A stretch of DNA of 30,000 bases from Cryptococcus deneoformans JEC21. Lineage: Eukaryota > Basidiomycota > Tremellomycetes > Tremellales > Cryptococcaceae. This document shows, piece after piece, positions 18,770 to 27,178 of this stretch. The notes beneath the pieces were generated by a model. The model was not told the origin of the DNA, made no database searches, and saw only the letters and a program-made list of their open reading frames with translations. Each line of letters begins with the position of its first letter. Within the stretch, counting starts at the first letter, position 1. The stretch is taken from the NCBI RefSeq assembly GCF_000091045.1, contig NC_006670.1:332501-362500 (forward strand), in the 5' to 3' direction. Made by a program: the position numbers and the translations under genes.

Positions 18770-21584
18770 ATGGCCGCCCCCTCTGAAACTACCATCCAAC
18801 TATCGCCAGAAGCTGAGGCCCAGTACGAGAGAATCACCAGAAATCTCCAAGAAGTAACTAGCGGGGAGGTTATCAGGAAGGTCTTAAGCGAAGGGAAGGT
18901 CGTCAAAGCTTACTGGGGCACTGCTCCTACTGGCAGGCGTGAGTTTAAAGCTGTAGGCGTTATACAATGAGATTATGCTGATATATGCAGCCCACATCGC
19001 CTATTGCGTCCCGTTGCTCAAGATCGCCGACTTTTTGACAGCCGGTGTCAATGTCAAGGTTTTGCTTGCTGGTGAGTTGATTGTTATGATAGATGTTGCA
19101 TTGATCGATTATTGATGCTCTTTTTATAGATGTACGTCCGATGTTACCATATTCGTTACCGTCACTTCTGACCTATGTCGCAGCTCCACGCTTTCCTCGA
19201 CGCCTCTAAATCTACACTCGAAACCGTCCAGTACCGAGTCAAGTACTACTCAAAGCTTCTCATAACCGTCTTCACTGTCCTCGGTGTGCCTACCGACAAG
19301 CTTGAATTCATCACGGGTTCCAGCTACCAGCTTAAGCCTGACTATACTCTCGACGTCTATCGATTCCACGCCTTGACTTCCACCAGAGAAGCCGAGCACG
19401 CCGGTGCCGATGTTGTCAAGGAGTCAGAGTCCCCTCTTATGAGCAGCTTGCTCTACCCTGGCCTTCAGGCTTTGGATGAACAATACCTGGATGTTGATTT
19501 CCAGTTCGGTGGTGTAGACCAGCGAAAGATCTTCATGTATGCCGCTACTTTCCTTCCCAAGTTAGGTTATTCCAAGCGTGCCCACCTCATGAACGCCATG
19601 GTTCCTGGATTGTCTGGTGGAAAGATGTCTGCTTCCGACCCAAAATCCAAGATCGACTTCCTCGACACTGCTGCCGACATAAAAAGCAAGATCAAGGCTG
19701 CTCTTTGTCCTCCTGGAGAGGTTGAGAACAATGGTGTCATCGCATTTATCAAGACTGTGCTCATTCCCATCCAAGCTCTCAGGATTGAACAGGCCGAACG
19801 AAGGGGTGAGAAGGCTCCCGTTGGTGAAGGAAGCTTTGTTAAGCCGGGTGCTCCTGAGGGTACCATTTTCTCCATCTCCCGACCGGAGAAGTTTGGTGGT
19901 GACATTCACTTCAAGAGTTACGAGGATCTCGAGAAGGCATACGTTGCTGGTGACATTCACCCTGGAGACTTAAAAACTGGTGTTCAGGAGGCTCTGATTC
20001 AATTCTTGGGTCCGATTAGGAAGTCTTTCGACGAAGACAAAGAGTGGCAGGAGGTCGAGAGGACGGCTTATCCCAGCTCTTCTGTTGCCCCCACTGCCGA
20101 GGAGCCCAAGAAGGCGGTGAGTAACAAGATAGTCTCTCTCGTGAGAGCCTACTGACATACAGTGCAGAAGAAGAAGGATGTCAGGTCCAAGCCCCCTACC
20201 GAGGAAGAGCGTGCGGCTCTCCGAGCTGCAAAGGAGAAGGAGAAGGCTGCTAAGGCCGCTGCTAAGGCCGTCAATGAAGGCACTGCCCCTCCTGTTCCCC
20301 CTGTTGAGGACATCACTGCTTCCCAACTTGCCCAAAGCTCCAAGGAGGCTGTCCAGATCACCACAAGCAATGCAACCAGCAGCTGCGTCACCAGTACCAA
20401 CTTGTCCAAGTTAAAGCTTTTGGCCAAGGGTAAGGTCAGGGACATCTACGCTTTGCCTGGTAAGGAAGACGAAGACAAGCTCCTGTTTGTTGCTACCGAC
20501 AGAATGAGCGCTTTCGACGTCATCATGAACAATGTGGGTGTATCGTTTTAGCATTTTGTATGGGTTGACTTATGTAGTATACAGGGTATCCCTTCAAAAG
20601 GTATCACTCTTACCACACTCTCTCTCTTCTGGTTTGACAAGCTCAAGAACATCATTCCCAACCACGTCCTCCACCCCTCTCCTTCGGCATGCTTCTCTAC
20701 CCCTGCCCAGGCTTGGGAGCAATTCCCCAGGAGCTTGGACGAGTACAGAGATCAACTTGAAGGTCGAAGCATGATAGTGAAGAAATGTGAGGTTGTGAAG
20801 ATCGAGGCTATCGTCAGAGGCTACATTACTGGTATGTCTACAGCTTCATTCATATTACACGTAAAGCTAACATCATATAGGATCTGCTTGGTCCGAGTAC
20901 AAGAAGTCTCAGACCATCCACGGTATCCAGATGCCTGCCGGTTTGGTCGAGTCTCAAAAGCTCCCCAAGGCACTTTTCACCCCTTCCACCAAGGCCGATC
21001 AGGGCGAGCATGATGAGAACATTCACCCTGACAAGGGTAAGTTTGAATGTTGCAGGTAGTTTCGGGTCAATGCTGACTCTGGTGTAGTCAAGGACATTTG
21101 CGGTCCCGAGCTCGCCGCGAAGATCGAGAAGGCTGCCATTCAGCTCTACACCGAAGCCGCTGCTTACGCCCTTGAGCGTGGGCTGATCCTCGCCGACACC
21201 AAGTTTGAGTTTGGCCTCCTCCCCGACCCATCATCCCCCAACAAGACCACCCTCATCCTCATCGACGAGGTCCTGACTCCCGATTCTTCCAGGTACTGGG
21301 CTGCCGCCGATTACGTCGTTGGCCAGCCTCAACCTTCATTTGACAAGCAGTACCTCCGTGACTGGTTGATCAAAGAGGGCTTGAGGGGTAAAGAAGATGT
21401 GACTCTTCCTGAACACGTCGTTAGCGAGACTAGAAGCAAGTACGAGGAGGCTAGGGATAGGGTCATGGGACTCGGAGAGTTTGGCAAGCACGGTCAGAAG
21501 GGAAAGATTGCGGGTGATGAGGTCGCGTTGCAGACTGACCAGGCTACCGATGCTATCGAGGAAGAGGCCAGAAAGCAGCTCTAA
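18770..21584 (+). CDS. TYS1-ADE1: Tyrosyl-tRNA synthetase fused to SAICAR synthetase
   Basis: Eight exons: 18770-18938, 18991-19071, 19130-19131, 19184-20116, 20168-20533, 20585-20831, 20881-21036 and 21088-21584, giving 816 aa in one frame. Residues 1-395 are a complete class I TyrRS: HIGH-equivalent PHIAY at 57-61, LLADLHAFLD, GGVDQRK, and KMSAS at about 231-235. A Lys/Ala-rich linker (about 396-472) leads into a complete SAICAR synthetase (473-816): [70 protein letters not shown]. The first part charges tRNA-Tyr; the second joins aspartate to CAIR in purine synthesis. Yeast has two separate genes (Tys1 394 aa, Ade1 306 aa). Between the two domains there is no stop codon after splicing and no in-frame ATG, so the purine enzyme seems to depend on the TyrRS start codon. 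Retention of intron 20117-20167 would instead end a stand-alone TyrRS at 20155. Confidence 0.9.
19130..19131 (+). other. TYS1-ADE1: 2-nt microexon of TYS1-ADE1
   Basis: The two bases AT lie between an acceptor (TTTTTATAG) and a donor (GTACGT). With the G ending exon 2 they make GAT, the Asp of the conserved LLADLHAFLD motif. The flanking introns are 58 nt (19072-19129) and 52 nt (19132-19183), both of normal length here. A single intron across the whole interval would shift the frame. Confidence 0.8.
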
Positions 21585-21755
21585 GGTAGCGATTTTGGGT
21601 TAGTACTTTGTAGAGGGGTAGATAGAAGAGATGCCATGGTTGTTTCATACCATCTTACATGTTATATCTAAAAATACACTTAAAATTTTACAGAGCTTCA
21701 ATATGCCTCGCACTGTTCATGTATCAATGCAACGTTCGGTAGTCACCTATCACTA
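21585..21755. terminator. Convergent 3' region
   Basis: These 171 bp lie between the stop codons of the fusion gene and the minus-strand tandem-domain gene. They are A/T-rich and presumably hold both polyadenylation regions; no single signal can be assigned. Confidence 0.4.
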
Positions 21756-22770
21756 TCATTTGCTGGCAAAGAACCAGGTATCCACTGCGAACATTTAGCT
21801 CAATGTATCTCTTCAGACTTATCAATGAAACTCACTGTCATTAGCATGTTCGCTCGTTCCAGTGCTCATATCCACGCTTCCCTTCAGTTCAAAGCCGACA
21901 CTATCCATGGCGGCAAGTATGGTGCAGCTCAAGAGTCGGGCATGAATGATCTGATCGCCATCAGATGTATACCATGGTAGTCCCTTCAGCTTGAACTGAT
22001 AACATCCGGGCTCCTTCTCCCTTTCATTCTGTATACCTCTTGGCCATGTCTGGCCGGCCCATCAGCCCACATGTTGCTAGTGAGCGGAGGGATGGAACTT
22101 ACCCTCACGGCGGTCATGAAAGCTTGCTTTACATGGTCGTTCGGCGGATCGATTATTCTCACCTTATCGCCTTCATTAAACGATATCGAAAAGAAATACC
22201 TCTCCTGGGGATATACGGAATGCAAAATCAAAGTGTCCTTGTCGAATTGCTTCTTGGAAAGGTCCACGGACATGTGTAAGTACCATCCATGCTTAGAGAG
22301 GGCATGCAGTACATGACAAAGAAGACGTCTAGCCTGGACCGCTTCAGCTCCTTGGCCTGACCCTATTGTTGTTTACTCTTCAGTATACTAATAAGACCAT
22401 TGGAATTATAGAAGATTGCTTACAAGGGTATCCTGAAAGCTTCCACTCCAAGCTCTGATACATAGGGAACTTCCCTTGTAATCCAGGTACCCAAACACGG
22501 AGAATGGCCTGTTCGACATCATCATACACGACGGGTGGAAGACCAATGAGACGAATACGGTCGGAGCGAGCGAGATGGATGCATCCGAATGAGTGAGGGA
22601 ATGGTGGTGGTGGAGTGAGTGGCCGGGCACTGAACGTGAAGTCAGTGTGTGGTAATATAAGGCGGCATATAAATTCACGAGGTAGAGCTCTCGCCGTAGG
22701 ACGGAGGAGGAGGGACGTCGGCTTTATGATCTCCTTTGGAAGATGCTAAGAACTCTGAAAACTTGCCCAT
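21756..22770 (-). CDS. Uncharacterised fungal protein with two tandem copies of one domain
   Basis: Five exons: 22679-22770, 22424-22629, 22103-22362, 21836-22028 and 21756-21784, giving 259 aa. No named family was recognised, though I recall similar unnamed proteins in ascomycetes. Residues 1-53 are Pro/Ser-rich with a PPSY motif (22-25). The remainder is two copies of the same unit. Copy 1 (about 54-147) reads DRIRLIGLPP, LEWKLSGYPW, EAVQARRLLCHVLHALSKHG, LHMSVDLSKKQFDKDTLI. Copy 2 (about 165-259) reads DKVRIIDPP, YQFKLKGLPW, IIHARLLSCTILAAMDSVG, LKGSVDMS, DTWFFASK. Each copy looks like strand, helix, strand, helix, strand. No signal peptide or membrane segment was seen, so it is probably cytosolic. 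ATG 22770 is the only ATG that joins this frame through the first intron (22630-22678). Confidence 0.8.
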
Positions 22771-23522
22771 TATGAGTATGACGACAGCTGCAAAATGATA
22801 GTTTTGACCTGATAGGATAATAAGAGGACATTGGTATTATGAGATGCTGCAAAGAGGTTGGTCGGGCCAAGTCGCCACACATAGAATCAGTCGCCGGCTC
22901 GCCGACCAAACAAATATTGACGCTGGACAGCAACAATCCGTCGGTGATTCCCTTCCTTGCTTTGACCGATGCTTAAAGTGTGATGTATTTAATACATATG
23001 TATCTTCCTTATGTCTACTATTTTTAAGGCTCTACCTATGACGGCGAAGCTTTCCCACTAATACACTAAATTTACCGCACACTAACAAGCAAAAAAGAAC
23101 CAAATATCGACTACAGCTACGCAGCAGATCGTCAATTGAATCCCCAGCATTCCTACATTCACTCAACAAACACTGCTCACTGTCGAAGAATTGACCCGTC
23201 GTTCCCTATACTCATGTATACATTGCCCATCAGGACCAACCCGACACTCTGCATCAGAGTACGGTACAAGCCACGCATAACACTACCACTCAAGGCCAGC
23301 GATGAGCTCATCACCCATACTTACGCCTAAACCATAATTTTTCCCACTTCAACCATTATAAAAGGTGGAGGCGCGACTGATATACATGCTTAATTGCTCC
23401 CCCACATTTCACGCGACGCGGTTCGAGCTCAAGCATGGTCTGACGAAGTTCGTGTCAGTGAAAGAGAGCTTCGTTATCGTTGTCCATCGAGTATACAGGG
23501 ACCCGGACACAGAACTGGCAGG
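22771..23522. promoter_or_regulatory. Divergent promoter region, tandem-domain gene / ARP1
   Basis: These 752 bp lie between two outward-facing starts. A TATAAAAG at 23357-23364 is about 160 bp upstream of the ARP1 ATG and is a plausible TATA element. Short open frames in the interval mostly lack a proper ATG and show no motif. No RNA gene was recognised. Confidence 0.45.
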
Positions 23523-24955
23523 ATGGCCACAGAATTCGATGATGTGTAGGTGCAGCATATAATTTGCATAGTCACCGAGCTGACAACCGTCTCAGTCTCA
23601 CAAATCAACCAGTTGTCATTGACAATGTAAGCTACAGCACACAAGGAAATGACATCTTAATGACATGTCGTAGGGTTCCGGCAATATCAAAGCTGGTTTC
23701 GCTGGAGAGGAGCAACCATCGTGTTATATTCCTTCATTGTAGGCTAGAGGCACATGCTCACTAACGTTAATCAGCTGACATTGCTTAGTGTGGGTCGACC
23801 AAAACACCCTCGTGTGATGGCAGGAGCTATTCAGGACAACCTTTTCATCGGTCGACGAGCACAAGAGTTCAGGGGATTGTTAAAGATCAAATACCCAATG
23901 GAGCATGGTGTGGTAATGGACTGGGATGATATGGAACGGATATGGGGCTGGGTCTATGGTGAAGGATTAAAAGCGTTAAGTGAAGAAGTGTGTCAGTTAT
24001 GTTCTTCTCAGATGTCCAACTAAAAGATTAATTAGCACCCTGTGTTACTTACTGAAGCACCGCTCAACCCTAGACAAAACCGAGATATAGCCGCCCAAAT
24101 CTTTTTCGAAACTTTCAACGTCCCGGCCTTTTTCACCTCTGTCCAAGCCGTTCTCTCTCTTTACTCTTCTGGCCGCACGACCGGTATCGTCCTCGATTCT
24201 GGCGATGGTGTCACCCATGCCGTTCCCGTGTTCGAAGGTTTCTCTATGCCCCATGCTGTTAGGCGTATAGACCTTGCCGGGCGAGACATAACAGACCACC
24301 TTCAATTGTTGTTACGGAAAGCAGGGCATAACCTTCACACATCTGCGGAAAAGGAAGTGGTGAGGACGATCAAGGAGAAGACTTGTTACTTAGCATTGAA
24401 TCCAGCGAAAGTGGAGAAAGATCAGGGCGGGGCATGGGAAGAATTCAAATTGCCCGATGGAAAGGTGATACAGCTAGGGACGGAACGATTCCTTGCACCC
24501 GAAATCTTGTTCAACCCCGAGCTGGTGGGGCAAGAGTATCCAGGTGTCCACCAAGTGAGTGGGTTCTGCCCTGATCGAAAGCACTATCTAAATAATTTAA
24601 ATAATTTTCTAGGTAATCGTTGACTCTATCAATCGAACCGACCTCGACCTTCGAAAATCTCTTTTCAGCAACATTGTCCTTTCCGGCGGTTCCACGTTGT
24701 GTACTGGTTTCGGTGACCGATTACTAAATGAAGTCAAGAAACTTGCTGTGAAAGATGTTAAGCTAAAGATTTATGCTCCTCCAGAACGAAAGGTCTGTGA
24801 TTGACATTTATTATTGAATTTTGCTGACGATATCGTAGTACTCGACCTGGATAGGAGGAAGTATCCTTGCCGGTCTCAGTACATTCAAGAAGATGTGGGT
24901 ATCGGCGGATGAATACAAAGAAGACCCGGATATCATCCACAAGAAGGCATTTTAA
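23523..24955 (+). CDS. ARP1: Actin-related protein 1 (centractin), dynactin filament subunit
   Basis: Seven exons: 23523-23545, 23596-23626, 23674-23738, 23789-23987, 24036-24554, 24613-24792 and 24839-24955, giving 377 aa (human ARP1 is 376). Arp1 forms the short actin-like filament of dynactin, which links dynein to cargo and moves nuclei in fungi. The actin fold landmarks are the phosphate-1 loop [36 protein letters not shown], the phosphate-2 loop [13 protein letters not shown], and the adenosine region [10 protein letters not shown]. The ending [20 protein letters not shown] and the tail [10 protein letters not shown] mark Arp1 rather than conventional actin. The N terminus [13 protein letters not shown] aligns with human ARP1 only if the two tiny first exons (23 and 31 nt) are used. 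The donor at 24793 (GTCTGT) is weak but required. Confidence 0.95.
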
Positions 24956-25086
24956 TGTTTCATTACGGGGACGAGGGATATCCTAGGTGTCATACCAGTC
25001 ATGTATTATACCTTTGCACATGTCATAAATGTCTACGTTACACAGTTATAATGTACGTTATGATGGTTAATGTTCCATCTTTCATG
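24956..25086. terminator. Convergent 3' region ARP1 / SurE-like gene
   Basis: These 131 bp separate two stop codons that face each other and presumably hold overlapping polyadenylation regions. The two 3' ends may produce overlapping antisense transcripts (inference). Confidence 0.35.
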
Positions 25087-26783
25087 TTACTCGATACTTG
25101 CCGCTCCCAAACAAGCATACTCGGCTCTCATAGGCGTCACACTGATCCATCCTTTTGCGAACGCCCACGCATCTGTGCCTTCAGGCACGCTCCCTTCAGG
25201 TGGAAATAGTAACGGGTGCATGTTGGGCGCAAAGTGGAACTTGAGCTGTTGCTCCTCGTCCTTCGTGTTTTTGGGCGTGATTGGGGATGGTGGGGCAGGA
25301 GTCGGGAGCGCGGCGGGGCCGGCAGTGGATGTTTTAGAGGTATGTGGATGAGATGGGAGGGAGGTGGAGGTCTGTACGGTGTTGGGCTTGTCTTGGCTCT
25401 TCATATAGCCATGAGCAATCTGGACGGGGTCATCTCCGGGATCGTACAACGCTTTTGACCTAGGAGGGGGAATGTTAGATTTCTGTCCTTGCTCTTAATC
25501 TTGATTATTCTTCTTCTCTTCTTCCTCTTCGGAAGCCTCGGCCACGCTTTGTAGAAAGGTCACAAATGAAGAGATGACTGGTTGGTCTGGCTTGGAAGCG
25601 TTGGATCGCCAGTTGAGGGAAGGGTCGCCATCCACAAAGAGGTGGTTAAGCTCCCATCCCCAAGGCCGAGATACACACCAAAAGACAACGAAGAGCAGGA
25701 AAGACACTCACAGTTTAGTAGTCTTGAATAATCGCCCATACGCATTTCTCCACATCTCTGTTGACACTATCTTTCTCTCGTTCTTCTCAAGAGCCGCCTC
25801 GACAAGCGGTATATTGATGCTATATATCGGCACAAGTCCCTTCCCACCCACTTCTTTATCTTCTCCCCAGTTATCGAATAACTGCTGGCACACATCCACC
25901 GCTGTCTCGGTTGCGAGTTCAAGAACTCTATCGGAAACTGGACGGGTGACGACACCGTAAGAGATGGCTATACAGGGCATGTGGTCTTCATGTAAGGACG
26001 GGGAGGTCAAGGGACCGGGAATAGGGACAGAGAGGGAAGCGGCAAGGGTAGCGCCAAGAGTACCGGACGAGAGGGCGAATGCTGTTGAGGAGTTACGGCC
26101 ATCTAGATCGGATATCAGCGTTATTATACTTTTTCTGTAAGGGATGCATTACGATTAGGACCGGAGATGACAAGGTCGATCTGGCCAGGGTAAATGTTGT
26201 GCAGTGCGATGTTGGCGCATGTTGCGGGAGTCTAGAACGGGCATGAGATGTCAGCCACAACCGCATTAACTAAAAGAACGCATACTCCAGATAGAAGAAC
26301 CCATTCCATTGACTCTCCTTCTTTCAGCGGACGGCGAGTCTGAGTTATTTCTCCTTTCAATCCATCCGGTTCTGTTTCAGATGAAAGCTTCATCAGCGTC
26401 GGGAACAAGTGTCTAATCATATGACATTTACCAAGCGGATAGAAGTAGTTGGCAGTGACGATGTCACTAATAGCATATGACTTTCCGACCCTGCGTTGGC
26501 TGATTAGCACAAAGAGCTCGCCATGAAACACAATTTGTTAACTTGCCAAGATTTCTGGCAGTCAGGGATGACTACTCGTACGTCCCACCCGAGACGTGAC
26601 TGAAGGAGTTTGCAGAATGCATAAATATTGGGAGAGGAGGCGCATGGAGGACCATCGTCATTCTGCTCCGGGTACATTTATCATACATGAGCTACATGAG
26701 CCAAGACTATATCAAGCCCTGTAAGGCGCACTCACGGTCAAAAGAACGACTGGCTTCTCGCTGTATGTCTTGAGCTGAGGCAT
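25087..26783 (-). CDS. SurE-type survival-protein phosphatase / nucleotidase
   Basis: Seven exons: 26736-26783, 26547-26662, 26432-26490, 26286-26371, 26153-26231, 25712-26102 and 25087-25459, giving 383 aa. SurE proteins are metal-dependent phosphatases acting on nucleoside monophosphates and other phosphoesters. Visible motifs are the metal-binding NDDGPP (17-22), QKSWVGKS, GTPATCANIALHN and the second metal loop SGPNHGRN (about 126-133). The C-terminal strand pair TDAWAFAKGWISVTPMRAEY is also typical. The SurE domain is like the N-terminal half of yeast Pby1, but no tubulin-tyrosine-ligase domain follows. A Pro/Ser/Thr-rich linker precedes the last SurE segment. The intron at 26491-26546 must use a GC donor (GCAAGT). 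The intron at 25460-25711 is 252 nt in this model and could hide another exon. The gene is divergent from PRP8 across 395 bp. Confidence 0.85.
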
Positions 26784-27178
26784 ATTATGGTGTATATATG
26801 GAAAGTGGGGATAGAATACGATAGGAGCACAGCGGACATATATCTGGTCTACGGGCTGTTAGCTGAATGGCTTATCGTTCACCTGAGATATACTGACAAG
26901 GGAGAGTCGGTCGTTGCTTTGAAAGTCGATACCCATTTTATAGTATGCATGATGCCCAGAACCGACAGCCGGCGGCCATGTCCGGTTCTCATGGTGACAA
27001 CCCCTCCACTCTGAGATCGGGACAACCGCCACATGGACTATCCAGGCTAAAACGCCGTCGCTCTTACGCTTCGCGCTCTCTCTGCTCCTGGCTGCTTCAT
27101 ATGCCATCTCAGATACATCTCGCCACATCTACTTTTTGTATAAAACCTTCCTTCCTCAAAACCCCAACGCGCCGCATC
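26784..27178. promoter_or_regulatory. Divergent promoter region, SurE-like gene / PRP8
   Basis: These 395 bp separate outward-facing starts. The PRP8 frame stays open upstream from ATG 27179 to an in-frame ATG at 26945 (see findings), but the conserved fungal Prp8 start is 27179. A TATAAAA at 27139-27145 is too close to that ATG to be a likely TATA box for it. Confidence 0.4.

Noticed and set aside
18770..21584. Calling two separate genes, TYS1 and ADE1
   Set aside because: No in-frame ATG precedes the SAICAR synthetase domain and no promoter-sized gap exists; a 51-nt intron with proper splice sites joins the frames. The two-gene reading is kept only as a testable alternative.
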